DNA of 64,000 nt, from NCBI GenBank assembly GCA_965644295.1, contig CBFFRP010000276.1, positions 1-64,000 of the forward strand. The letters are read 5' to 3'. A program made the position numbers and the translations under genes. Positions 11,960-24,600 of the stretch are shown here, in pieces; within the stretch, counting starts at the first letter, position 1, and each line of letters starts with the position of its first letter. A model generated the notes under the pieces. That model searched no databases, was not told the DNA's origin, and saw only the letters and a program-made list of their open reading frames with translations. This DNA is from Paraphysomonas bandaiensis. Its lineage: Eukaryota; Chrysophyceae.

Positions 11960-13681
11960 ATATGATTTGTGAAGTCATGTATGGAGCGCTCTAGCAGTTG
12001 TATTGTCACATTTCTGTGAGCATACATTATGTTATGTGTGCTATAACTCAAGAACTGAATGATGCCGACGGCGTTGGGTGCAGTAGCTTGTTATGAAAAT
12101 GACTTATTGTTGTTTTGTTCGTTGGCAGAGTTGTTAAATATAGTGTTGAGAGTGACTCAATCTCTTAAATGGATATAATATCAGTTGTCAATAACTCAAT
12201 TCCATTTGCCGATGTCTATATGTGATAACTACCAGTATCTCTTGTAATTTTTTGAATGACCTGTATCAAGTTGGACAGTTTTCAATGACGACACTATGCG
12301 TATATATTAGATGCATGAGTATATGTGTATATGACTGTATAACACTTACTCCAATAGTATATACGTATGATGTAGTATGTAATAATATTGTGATACCAGG
12401 TTATTCAACCACTGACCATAAGCTATTACAAGCAACTTCCAACACAAAGAAATTGTATCTCATCTTCAATAATTTGTAATACACTACCTGCGCTTCCCAG
12501 GCCGGCTAAATGAAAGGCCTCAAGGAAACCTTCACCCATATAGATTACAGATATATCAGTCTGATCACAACTGACTCACCAACAAAGTGTAAGGGAAGAT
12601 ACATTTAGTATTTCATTGTAGTTGACGCAAACATATACAGACAAGACACAAGTACGTATTATGTATGAGCAATTTGAATTCGGTATAATGCTTTCAATAT
12701 GCAACTATAAGAACAATGTAGACTACGTAAAATACAACTTTATACTGTATACTGTATAACTGTAGCAATACGTATCTATTAGCATATGGATACTTGGAAT
12801 TCTCCAGCCTTGTTTATCGTAAAGTTCTATGAATATCATTTATCATTGATATTAATAAGATTTATTGATTCACATATACCTCTGAACGAGTGAATACAAC
12901 AAGATAATACAATGAAAAGTCAACAATTGGCAGACTATAGAAGATACGCGACTGTACAAGGTACGCTAAAGTACGCTATATAGTTAACCGTGTCTTGTGT
13001 CTTGTATTATACTATCAGGCTTTATTCTTTATGTGGAGTTTATTATAATCAATCTTTATCTTTGAAATAATAAGAAGTATATCTAAGCGCTAAGATTAGC
13101 TATAAATCTTACATATATTTTCTTCATACTTATACCTTATTGTCTTTGTTCTGTTTAAATCGATACGTATATCGTATATCAGCAGCATGCCCAGCTTAGC
13201 AATGTAATAATATTCAATAGATCATGATTCATAGGTGCAATAATAATAATTGTACCATTTCAAACATGTAATATATATATACAAGCATAAGTATATATAC
13301 AATGGAGAGACCATAGGATATAGTAACCCGATAGCTGGTTATTACAACATCGCGGGCACTTGTGAAGATAGTATTGGTGTATGTCATAACCGTAAAGTTG
13401 AAACAACGGCAACGCTGATCCCTTCATGATTATCTAGTTGTTTTTCATTTTTCTTATTTACGTGGACTCTATCTATTAGTATGCAATACAAACTAATGTT
13501 TCTAAGGGCGGAATTTACTAATATGCGAGAAACTAACCGGTAGAATACGCAAGTGTTCCACAGTTCGTAACTCGCCTACACTCTGCATGGACTGGACTCG
13601 GATCACAATTGAGCAGAGTGACATCTCCAAACATATCAAAATTAATCAAAATGTCCACGGTAGCTAAAGTTAGTCACAGAT
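11960..13681. other. AT-rich intergenic region between convergent genes
   Basis: Lies between the 3' ends of the FAD oxidoreductase and the SerA-SerC gene. AT-rich with many ATATAC/GTATAT tracts. No supported gene or repeat copy was seen. Confidence 0.5.
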
Positions 13682-16600
13682 CTACTCTGTTGCACCATCT
13701 TTAACACTCTCATATGCCCACTGCAGTCAACAAAAAGTTAGAGTACAATATGGAATACAATCGCATGCTGCCATGTACCTTTAACCAGGGCATAAGAGCC
13801 TCCAGGTCGCTCTCCTCCACGGTAGCGCCGCACCATATCCTGAGACCATCTGGGGCATCACGATAGGCACCGATGTCGAATGCCACCATCTCTGTCTGCA
13901 AAAGCGCCACAAAGTTCTTGACCTGTTCCTTATTGAGGTCGAGAGTGAGACACACAGAGGTATTAGAAAGGGTGGAAGGGTCGTGCGCGAGAAAGGAGAT
14001 CCATTCGTTCACAGCAACGAAGCGCTGAATGACAGCCAGGTTACGCTTGGATTTGTCAATGAGACCGTGGAGACCACCGATGTTTTCTGACCACTCCATT
14101 GCATCGATATAGTCTTCAACACAGAGCATGGAGGGTGTATTGATAGTGTCACCCTTAAAGATGGCTTTGTTTACACGTACTGAACCATCCTTTTCCGTCT
14201 TAGCCATACGGAAAATCTTTGGTAGAGGGCGCCCGTGATCAAATGATTCAATACGCTCAACGGCACGGGGTGAGAGAATGAGCATACCATGTGCACCCTC
14301 CCCGCCCAGAACCTTCTGCCAAGAGAAAGTACTGACGTCAGTCTTGGTCCAGTCAATGTCCATTGCGAAAGCTGCAGATGTGCAGTCGTTGAAGGTGAGG
14401 CCTGTACGATTATCACTGATCCAGTCTAAGTCAGGCACACGGACTCCGGACGTAGTTCCGTTATACGTAAACAGCTATGCGAAAACGTCAGTTATAGCAG
14501 GTTTAGAAGTGATAAATACTTACAATATCATGATCCGGGTTGGTATCCGCAAGGTTCGGCAAGTACCCGTAGTCTGCTTTAAAGTCATTCACCTCAGGAA
14601 GCTTAAGATGCTTGACAGCATCTTCTCTCCAACCCTTTCCAAACGACTCCCAGTAGCAGGCGTCCACTGGTCGGGCACCTAACATATTCCACATAGCCAT
14701 TTCAAAGGCTCCTGTGTCGGAAGCAGGTACGATGCCACAGAGGTAGTCACTAGGAAGACCGAGGATGCGTTTCGTATCCTCGATGGCCTTCTTCAGGCGA
14801 TTCTTACCAATACTAGAGCGGTGAGAGCGACCGAGGACATCAGTGCGTAGACTGGCTACGGAATATCCAGGTCGCTTCTTGCAAGGACCACTCGAGAACT
14901 CAGGACTGCGTGGACGAACGGAAGGTTTGGTAATGCCCCTTGCATTGATTCCAGTAAGATTCGCTGAATTGCTCACGCGGAAAATAGGATCGAGATCCTT
15001 CTGGCTCTCCCACTAAAAATCAGAGTGTGCTTAACATCAATTAACTACCACAGCAGAGTATACATACCTGCACTGCGTTTGTGACGATTTTACATGACTG
15101 CATCTCATCGACAATGGCAGAGGGAATGGTGCTGTCTGTTACTAGGGCACCAAGTGCATACTTGGAACTGTCTTTACGGCCTAGGGAGAAGTTTGCAATA
15201 TTGATTCCAGCTAAGGCAACCTTTTCAGCAATGCGTCGAAGCACCCCTGGGGAGTCTTTATTGTTGAAGAGCAAGATATTCCCCTCAGTCGGAATCGAAA
15301 CCGGATACCCGTCGATCTCCGTGATGCGGATATCTTTCTGACCAAATACCGTACCTCTGACAGTGCGGGTCATGTTCAGGGTTCCCTCAACCTCAATCTC
15401 CACAGTCACCACATTGGCGAGGCCTGAGTCGGAAGGGGAACGTTGATCAGATGAGTTTACTGATACCTGTAAACCAAGCTCGTCTGCTGTTGCCATAGCG
15501 CTAACATAGGACACAGTCTCATCGCCTAGTACACCTAGTACGCCCTTCAAGACAGCGGACTTCATCACATCCACAATCCGGCTGTCAGCGATATCCTTTC
15601 CACTCAAATTAATCTGGATGTTGTTGACCTTATTAGTACCCAGCAGCTGCCCGTGTATTGATCCGATGCGCTCGCATAGCAAAACATAAGGTTTCGCCCC
15701 AGTAACCTTGTGAATAGCGCTCAAGTCGGGTGCGTTTACTACTCCCTTGTAATCTCCACCATCCAATATAGAAGTCATATTTTCAGCAACCTGTCTCGCT
15801 ACTCGAAGCTAACAACGGAACAGTGAACACAGAGCACAATGAATTCTAATGACACGACATGACGCTTCAAAATGGTATCACATAGCTAAATAACACATAC
15901 ACCACATTTCACACACTAGTACACTGTAGGTACCTGAGCATCAGTGGTGGAAGCTCCAAGATGTGGAGTCATTATGACGTTGGGGTGCATTCTGAGCTCG
16001 TGCGAGGCATCAACAGGTGGCTCTACCTCCAGGGTATCCAGAGAAGCTCCAGCAACGTGACCACTCTTGATGGCCTCGAGCAAGTCTTCCTCGTTAACAA
16101 TACCCCCTCTTGCACAGTTAACGATCCTCACTCCAGGTTTGCAGCGGGAGAGTGTAGCCCTATTAATTAGATAGCGGGTCTCCTTGGTCAAGGGTGTGTG
16201 GATGGTAATAAAGTCAGATCGGGCGAATATATCCTCAAGCTGCACTGGCTCAACGTCTACTTTTCTCGACGACGCCTCCGAGAGCACGGGGTCATAACCG
16301 ATGGTAACCATTCCGAAGCCCTGGCATCTACAGAAAGTGTTACTATACACATGACATAGGTATAACTTATCACCTTTGCGCTACATCTTTCCCGATCCTA
16401 CCCATACCAATGATACCCAGCGTTTTCCCGGAAAGCTCGGAGCCTGTGTAAAGACTTCGGTCCCAACGTCCCGCTTTTAGGGCGGCTGTGGCCTGCGGGA
16501 TATTCCGGGCCAATGCCAATATATGAGACACAGCCAGTTCAGCGGTAGATACAGTATTCCCTCCAGGTGTATTAACAACAAGAATACCTTTGCTAGTTGC

Positions 16601-16897
16601 ATGTTGTGTATCAATATTATCTACACCTGTCCCTGCTCGACCAATAAGCTTTAAGTTAACTCCAGCATTAATAACTTCCTTCGTTACTTTAGTTCCTGAT
16701 CGTACAACCAAACCATCATACTCATGAATACATTTTAATAAATCCTCTTTGCTTATTCCTGGTTTTTCAATTAATTCATGCCCACGTGAACGAAAGACTT
16801 CACCACATATTCCTTGTATACTATCACTTGCTAATATACGTGCTAAACGTGGGATTGTAGTAGAATATTTTCTGTTATGAATAATTAATGCTCTCAT
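13682..16897 (-). CDS. Fused phosphoglycerate dehydrogenase - phosphoserine aminotransferase
   Basis: Six exons (16374-16897, 15934-16327, 15068-15808, 14524-15012, 13779-14474, 13682-13720) join in phase to 960 aa. Residues 1-553 are a long type-1 PGDH (serA): NAD motif GMGRIG (164-169), catalytic Arg in NCARGG (248), His in TPHLGAS (297), an intervening domain and an ACT regulatory domain (about 482-551). After a short linker, residues ~590-960 are phosphoserine aminotransferase (serC), with [10 protein letters not shown], the PLP lysine in FSWQKVLGG (about 770) and IFKG(D)[13 protein letters not shown]. Together they convert 3-phosphoglycerate to phosphoserine. The aminotransferase resembles the alphaproteobacterial/Methanosarcina type, not the common eukaryotic one. 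The junction is a normal 55-nt intron, with no stop or start between the halves. No clear transit peptide. Confidence 0.9.
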
Positions 16898-17492
16898 TGT
16901 ATTGATGATGATAATTAAAGTAAATTATAAAGATGTATGGAATATGGTTGGATGTATATGGTTTGATATGGTCTGGTGGGATGAGAGGCTGATTGATGTG
17001 TACAATGCACTTGCATGGAAACTACTAGATCATATATACCTATACACCATACACTTCTATACATACACTACTATATATACAGTACTATATACAGTGTTTG
17101 TATAGTATTATACGGCATACTCATATATATGGTAGCTACCACACAAGTAGTGTATGAAAATCAGCGGTGGTGGATGTATGTATATGCATATGGATGTAGT
17201 TTGTGAGTGTTGTGAACCACATATGAGTGATCTGCTGCTACTGAGTGTATATTGTACGAATGCTACTGTATATACGTACACATATATGTACCTTATGTGT
17301 CGGTACACAAGTACTCTACCTACCAACATATGCGGATCTACTGGTGTCTACAGGTACAGGTAGATATGTACAGTAGTGTATATATTAATGGATCTGGAAC
17401 GTGTATATATAAGAGGAGTGGATGGTCATGTGCTGTACACCCCTCTAACTATCCTCACAATAACACCCTATACAATACATATATAAGGAATC
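16898..17492. promoter_or_regulatory. Divergent intergenic region, SerA-SerC / FKBP
   Basis: 595 bp between two divergent start codons. Very rich in TATAC/GTATA tracts and short pyrimidine-purine repeats. The small open frames in it are by-products of that low complexity. It presumably carries both promoters. Confidence 0.4.
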
Positions 17493-18594
17493 ATGGGGTT
17501 CTTTGCTGAATGCATTACATCTACTCCTGTTGAGATCATTGTACCAGATGCCTATACACTCAAAGTAACTCTCTCTCTCTATATATATATATATGTATGT
17601 ATAACCCTCTATTAGATATTGCAGGTATGTTTACCACCTGAAACAAAGAAATCAACATCAACTCTTTATGTTCAACCTGTTAATGAAGAAAAAGGATATG
17701 CATTATGTTGTGTTAATAGTACTTCTATGCCACATTGTGCATTACAACATGAGTTTGGACCCGAAGATAGTCCAGTTACCTTCTGGGTCACTGGAAATGA
17801 TGTTCATTTAACTGGAAATTGGATATGGGAGATTGATGAGAGTGATAATGAGTCAGAAGAATGTAGTGAGGATGATTGTCATGAGGAATGTGGTGCTGAG
17901 TGTGAAACACACGACAATGCCGAGTCTGTGGACGCCAATGCATCAAAGAAAGCCCGTAAAAACAATGGTGCAACCGAAGTTAGTAGTACCGTACAAACAA
18001 GCACGGCAGAATCGGAAACGGCTCCGAAAAAAACTGGCCGAAATAAACGCGGGCGCCCAGCTGCTGAAATTGTTCCACCTAGTGAGGACCTTGTGGTGGT
18101 CTGTAAACCTCCTAGTGACCCCGATTGGGGACAAAGGAAGCGTTGGAAAGTTAAGCCTGAAAATGATGAGGGTGTGCTTGTTCCAACACCTAAGCAGCGT
18201 ACACTTTCATCTGGTGTTTTAATTACAGACCACGTGATTGGACGGGGCAATGAACCAAGACTGGGGTCTATAGTTAAGATTACTTACGAAGGACTATTCC
18301 CCGATGGGACAATATTCGATTTCAACCGGAAAAGAACCAAGCCATTCAAATTTCGAAAGGGAGCTGGGCAGGTATAGAAGTATGCTGATGTGACCTGTTT
18401 CTTTGTGATATGCATCTCTGCAGGTGGTGAGGGGGCTGGACTTAGGCCTTGAAGGCATGCGTATCGGAGGCTCACGAGAAATTGTGATACCCCCTCCTCT
18501 AGGGTATGGTGAAAAAGGTGTGGGTGAGATACCTGGAAATCAAACACTCATATTCAGAGTAACATTGGTTGGCTCAGAGAAAAGCAAGAAATAA
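17493..18594 (+). CDS. Nucleoplasmin-like domain FKBP-type prolyl isomerase
   Basis: Exons 17493-17564, 17625-18371 and 18424-18594 give 329 aa. The start is a 24-codon first exon spliced in phase across a 60-nt intron. Residues 1 to about 85 match the nucleoplasmin-like fold of FKBP39/FKBP46, Fpr3 and Fpr4 (an FFAECITSTP-like start, then a GPEDSPVTFWVTG-like core). An acidic tract (about 92-115) and a basic KKARK/GRNKRGRP region follow. The C-terminal ~105 residues are an FKBP domain (VKITYEGLFPDGTIFDFN, GLDLGLEGMRIGGSRE, PPPLGYGEKG). Family members are nuclear or nucleolar histone chaperones and prolyl isomerases acting on chromatin and rDNA. Divergently arranged with the SerA-SerC gene. 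Identity is well supported; the precise partner is unknown. Confidence 0.92.
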
Positions 18595-18805
18595 ACCTTT
18601 GGCATCTGCTATACGTTTCGTTAATTTTAATCTTTGTAATTAACTAGTCATTTTATTGGAATAACTATAGCTTAGTATGTAAAGAATAATTGGAGTTTTA
18701 CGTCTCATAGTTCAATATATGCAATTGTAGAATATAGAAAAAAGTTTTCATCGTATGTCGTTTAAAACAAGATAGAAAACATTGGGATTTCGTATGCTAG
18801 ACATC

Positions 18806-18900
18806 AGGGCTGCGTACCAATTAATGACGCAGGTTGTAGTCAATTACAAATGCAATTATTACTTGCTGTCACAATTAATTGAATTTTCAATTAATTGAAA
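18806..18900 (+). repeat. AT-rich small repeat, copy 2
   Basis: Near-identical to 5408-5510 and directly abutting the left end of the inverted element-E pair. Ends in a self-complementary TTGAATTTTCAATTAATTG block. Confidence 0.6.
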
Positions 18901-18908
18901 ATCAAATA

Positions 18909-20255
18909 GCAGTGAATGTCTTAGCAATAGGCGTTTAAGAGTCAGCTGTTATCTCTGATCTCCTACATTTTAACTCTATATCTGAGCAAAGCTGCTCGTG
19001 TGCGTCACCGCAAGCACCAAGGAGCAACCACTATTGCTTTATGCTTTATCACTCACAGCAAACGCAGTGCACAAGCAGAATTTTGATCTACCTGACATCT
19101 GCTGACTTCAGGGCTTTTGAGTTCTTAACGTGAACATCCCGGATGCTTGAGAGTTCAACAGACAGTCCAATCCCCCGGATGCCCTTGACGTGGGCCCATT
19201 CCCGGATGCCAGTTTATTCGTCAAGGCCCACAGACGTCTATACAATTGTCACTTATTAGTGGCCGTTGTACCACACAGGCATTTGGCTGTTGACTAACTA
19301 TATGTTCGATACTAAAATTCATCTGACTCTGTCAAGCTATTCACCTAATAGTAAACAGTTAACTCCAAATTGTTAGAACTATGCTGTCACCCTCGTAAAA
19401 CTAAAGTGTGACCGAATATTTTTCTCTTATGATCTGTAGAAGCCTTGCAGTGTAAACAGTCAGTAAACACTATGCCAGTAAAAGATTCTCTGTCATAGCT
19501 TCCCTCCTCTCTGTAGATGCTGATATTGCTAAAAGCCCTACCTTCGATAAGAAGGCCATTTTGTGAAGATTCAGAATGGTTACGAGGAATCCCTGACTCG
19601 TCAAGAGAAAGCACCAGTTGCAAGATTTTGAAAAAGGATTCAGACAAGCTGAATCACTGGATAGTGCCGTCGAAGTGGGAAATGCAAGAAAAACGCTGCT
19701 GCTGCAATTGAAAGCCACAGATCTAGCAAGAAGCAACGACGACAACTTGACATCCAATATTGATCAACCCCCAATAAAGTCGGACTCGCACCTTTTTGTG
19801 GTGTTCTAGGGAATAAGTACCGGAGGGATTTAACCGTGAAACTAACGTGAGCCGCAAATATATAGTCAACAGATATTAGTCTGCCTACTCATAGCCAAAT
19901 GCCTGTATGGTACAACGGCCACTCTCTTTGAACCTTGACGAATAAACTGGCATCCGGGAATGGGCCCACGTCAAGGGCATCCGGGGGATTGGACTGTCTG
20001 TTGAACTCTCAAGCATCCGGGATATTCACGTTAAGAACTCAAAAGCCCTGAAGTCAGCAGATGTCAGGTAGATCAAAATTCTGCTTGTGCACTGCGTTTG
20101 CTGTGAGTGATAAAGCATAAAGCAATAGTGGTTGCTCCTTGGTGCTTGCGGTGACGCACACGAGCAGCTTTGCTCAGATATAGAGTTAAAATAATGTAGG
20201 AGATCAGAGATAACAGCTGACTCTTAATCACCTATTGCTAAGACATTTACTACTA
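18909..20255. mobile_element. Composite element: two inverted element-E copies around a unique core
   Basis: The left arm (18909 to about 19312, plus) and right arm (about 19771-20255, minus) are long inverted repeats. AGTGAATGTCTTAGCAATAG at the left edge returns at the right edge as CCTATTGCTAAGACATTTAC on the plus strand. Long shared blocks (GTGACGCACACGAGC, the CCGGATGC units, GTGCACTGCGTTTGC) run inward. The right arm also carries the family's 3' end (AAGTCGGACTCGCACC), which the left arm lacks. The core of roughly 19313-19770 is not repeated elsewhere in the window and includes a plus-strand open stretch (about 19600-19809) with a coiled-coil-like composition. No target-site duplication is evident. 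Confidence 0.6.
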
Positions 20256-20623
20256 GCGTCGATCGGCAAAGCACATATATTCAGTACAGATAACGTAGTG
20301 CAGCATTTGCTCAGCAGAGCCAAGATTATTATGACACACTGCTCCTTTGCTTCAACAAGCACTTGTGGACCGCAAAGCAGTGCAACAGGTCATCGATTAT
20401 GGACCATCCGATCATGACATGAATGAGGATGACTGTGACGAAGAGTTGTAATATATAGAGTACTAGTTGCTGCATTGATATTGGGTTTTCATATAATGTT
20501 GTAACCTCTACTAACTAGATTCTACCGATCGAGCTAATGTTATTAGAATATGGATCTTATTCTAGTATATTCAGTATGTCACTTGAAGACAATATGTACG
20601 AGAATACAGTGAAATATAGTGAT

Positions 20624-21135
20624 ATTGAAAGTCTTATTATTAGCAATAGGCGTTAAAAACCTGCACTAACTTAGTAGCTAGAGATGAATGCTAGACAAAC
20701 TAGTTAGACCTCTACCTGTAACTAATCAGTACACACTTTTTTTATCCTACTATTTAACGCTACGGAAGCTGCTTGTGCGTCGCCGCAAGCACCAAGGTGC
20801 GACCACTTCCGCTCTGAGTTCTTAAGGTGAACATCCCGGATGCTTGACTTCAGCAAGCAGCCCAATACCCCGGTTACCCTTCAGGTGGGCCCTGTCCCGG
20901 ATGCCCTTGAGGTGGACCCATTCCCGGATGCCTGTTTATTCGTCAGGGCCCAAAGACGTCTACACAAGTGACACTTATTGGTGTCCCTTGTACCACACAA
21001 GCATTCGGCTATGAGTGGGCAGAAGAATATCCGCTGACTATGTTTGCGGCTCACGTTAGTTTCCCAGAGAAATAACTCCGGTACTTATTCCCCAGAACAC
21101 CACGAAAAGGTGCGAGTCCGACTTTGTTGAGGGTG
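20624..21135 (+). mobile_element. Element E, near-full-length copy
   Basis: About 510 bp from GATATTGAAAGTCTTATTAT to GCGAGTCCGACTTTGTTGAG. Internally it has two to three tandem units of about 27 bp around CCCGGATGC...TTGAGGTGG.CCC, then AAGACGTCTACACAAGTGAC and TACCACACAAGCATT. It has no open frame of useful length, so it is non-autonomous. The 3' GGTGCGAGTCC resembles a Pol III B box, but without a matching A box a SINE call is not justified. Confidence 0.65.
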
Positions 21136-21660
21136 AAATATAGTGATGTAAAAATGCTATGATGATATTGAGAAACTGAAATAGTTTGATCTTTCAAGAT
21201 ATGTTCAGTAACGAAAGGTTCGCATATATAGGATATGATTATGCGTAGATTAAAATGAGTTAGTGTTGGTTATCACAACTTCGTGTAAACGATATTAATA
21301 AAATCTATCTAGTCTTAGGACAAATTCTCTGTGATCTAGCTTAAAATGAGCAATTTCCAATAAATGTTTCCTTCTTTGCCCTCAGATATATCAATATGTT
21401 GCAATATATTGTTATCAGGCCCTGACGAAAGGATACTATGTTGCATTTACAAGATATATGCTGGCTCTAACCAACAAAATAGCGTTTATGGGGGAGAGAT
21501 GGGTAAACTAGGTTCCAATCTATTTGCGATATACTATTTCATTAATAGTATATTCACCATTAACTTTTCCCAATTACACACTAAAACTCAATTTATTCTA
21601 TTAAACTAACCATCTATTCACAATTTCGCAGCATTTGACCCTACTTTTTACACAACATAC

Positions 21661-24600
21661 CTAATTCACTTTTAGAAATTTAGCTATATGACTGTATTCA
21701 TTAGTTCCTTCCATCTTGTGGTGATAATAGCATAGGAGGTCCTTTAATTCCTGTCCCAAAGAACTCTTAATCCTACCTTCCAGTGTGAGCAAGTTATCAG
21801 CAGGCAATGTACAGATCGAATGAGATATAATTTTGTAAATTTCGTTCACTCTAGCGTCACACAAATATGAATCGGACCCATTGCTTCCAACTTCTCTGAT
21901 TAAGCGTAAAATATCCACAAGCACGAAGTTCAGTTCACTACAACGGCTATCCTGATTAGAGCATTCATCTTTACTGTCGTTTAGGCTATTAGTCGTTGTG
22001 AATTCGTTTGACTCAGAGTGTGTGGCCCCAGACTCCGCATCGGCATCACCATATATTCCAATAGTGTCCGATATAGAGTTCTCGTCACGGGACATCCACG
22101 CCGGGCGGTTGCATATTCCTCTTCCCCGCCCGGGTAGTTGAGTTTGTGTAGGGGCTTGGACGTCATATTTGCTTTTCTTTGACGCCGGTTCGATGTTCTG
22201 TAAAGTGACGTCTGATAACTTCGATAGGCTAGGTACGCTGGATACATCATTACTACTGATGCCACTATCACCACTTTCAACACTACTACGTACAGATTTC
22301 TCAACCTCACCATTCGACATCCATGATGGAATATTTAACACCCCGCGTCCACGACCCGAAGGCGCCATGCAGGACGAATTCGACAACTCATTCACACTAC
22401 CCCGCTCCTCGCCCTGTACGGTTTCACTAGCAGTGGCATTTAGTGCACTTTGGTCACTCGACAACCACGCAGGTAGATTAGACACTCCTCTGCCTCGACC
22501 TCTGCCAGTATACGCTGTAGCGCAGGGAAAGTTTTCTTCAGAGAGAAACAAATCCGCAGCGGCGATATTAGTCTGGCGTATCTTCATTTCTTCTGTGATT
22601 CTTGACGCTTCCATTTGATTCGTCTCAGCAGAAACTCCCCCGACAGGTGGACAATATATATCAATTTTCTCTTCATGGCTGCTGGGCGTCTTATCTACTA
22701 GACCACTACGTTTTCTTTTCTTGTCTGTAGTAGAAAAAGCGGTACTTGAGGCCCGTTCATCTCTCATGCGGCTTAATGACTTCACTTCATCATGTAATTC
22801 GCTCAAAATTTTCAATGTTGAGGTGTCTACCGTGTCTTCACATGATTCCAAGTGATTTTCGACCATTGTGCCCTTTGCATCACTGATATATGAGCTGAAG
22901 TGACGATACAAAAACTTCAAAAATTCATCTTCATTTTCGACATGACTCAGCAGCGAAAGCGCTTTTCGACAATGAGGGTTCGTTCTCGGAACCATGCCAT
23001 CAAGAAATCTCGACAGGATCAAGTCCTCCAGATCCGAAGTGTAATCACTCGGAGTTCCACAAATAATTATCGCACGTTGCATATTGTTGCACTTAGAATC
23101 CTTCGTATCATCCACATTATCCACTTTTACCAGTTTCCCCCAAATAGCATACGCTGGTATACTAGTTGATTTTGCTCGACCAACTAAATCACCATCGATA
23201 TTCTCTGGCGTCTTGAAGACGAGACTAATACTTTCATGTTTATACATAGGCGGGGTAGGAGGTAATTCTGTACACCGCTCTTCTGATTGAGTACATAATA
23301 TTAAGAGGAGGTACACGATTCGCAAACGCTGTTGACCTCCTGCAATCGTTACCTGTTTTCCATGAATGCTGGAGGTTAAAGAAAAGTACTTATTATCAGA
23401 TATACGTGGAATTTGAAGAATTTCGAGTAACTGCGAATCTATCTCAGATAGAGTTTTCAATTCTTCTTTCTCGGCAATGGGAGAAGGTGTCAGAGGACGC
23501 CTTCTGCAGCTATGGTCTAGCATACCAATGGGCTGAAGGCTATGCTCTGGATTTAGTAGCGAAGACCGCAATACACCACAGCCAGTGGGGACGCGGTTTG
23601 CGTCGTCCAGCAATACAGGATGAACCTTCTCACTAACATCATTTTCCTTCCATAGCATGATCCACCTTGCAGGAAATGCGGTCAGACTAAAGCCTGGCCC
23701 CTTCAAGCAGTAGACACACAAGTTGGGGACATTTTTCAAAATATAGTTTCGAGCAGTACTTATTTGGCCTGGTTTCAGTAATTCATGAGGCTTTGCTCCA
23801 TTAAGGGCACTTTCCACAACCGTCCAAAGACAGTACGAAAATGCCTTTTTCTCGAAAGCACATGGAGTAGAAACAGACTTCTCTTCATACACCTAAATAA
23901 TAAAACAGTTATTGGTACATTCGTACAACGATTGTGCTACGTACCCGCTGGCAAAATTGTTTCAAAAAATCAGTTGCGTGGTAAGGATTTGCACCCACTG
24001 GTGGCGTAAGTAGCTCACATAATTCGGTTTTAAACGCACCTAGAGGCCACGCTACTGGGTCCTGATTCGTCCCACCATTATTCGACACCCAACATACATC
24101 AGAACGTAAGTTGTGCAAGTACCCAGCTTGTGCAAGTAGCTTGACCATATTAACCTTAATTTCATCCGAAGAAGTAGAGCTCGATTTCCTGATACCGATA
24201 TCAACACATCGCGATAATGTATATAACGTGTTCTCCATGTGACCAGGAATTACAAAGACTGGGTCTGAAGAGCAATGAGACTGAGCTGTTCCGCAACAAG
24301 CAGTTCGAATCCGCTTCTTGTCTGAGGAAGACAGTCGGTTTTCTCTTTGAGCTAAACAGATGCTGCGCCACACAGCAATCAGCTCAACGTACTTAGCACG
24401 AGAGCAACGGATAACCCCCCCAGTGAACATACACACGGCGGGCTCTTCTACATCCCTGGCACTTATGGATTGTGCAAGTGTATGTAATTGTTCAATAGGA
24501 GGAGGAGGTTTGACAGTTCCCCATGCGAACAACGCACTTACGACTGAATCTAGATTCTTAAGAGTACGCGACGCACGGGGTGGCAGTTTCAACACTGGCA

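Larger units (their letters stand above)
18595..21660. other. 3-kb repeat island between convergent genes
   Basis: Holds an AT-rich repeat (18806-18900), two inverted element-E copies enclosing a unique core (18909-20255) and a third, more complete copy (20624-21135). I see no intact gene. Confidence 0.6.

Noticed and set aside
20624-21135. Element E as a tRNA-derived SINE
   Set aside because: GGTGCGAGTCC resembles a B box, but it lies at the 3' end and no A box is placed upstream at the right distance; left as unclassified.
22169-22618. 149-codon plus-strand frame opposite the GHKL ATPase gene
   Set aside because: Lies fully inside a well-supported minus-strand exon; a shadow frame.
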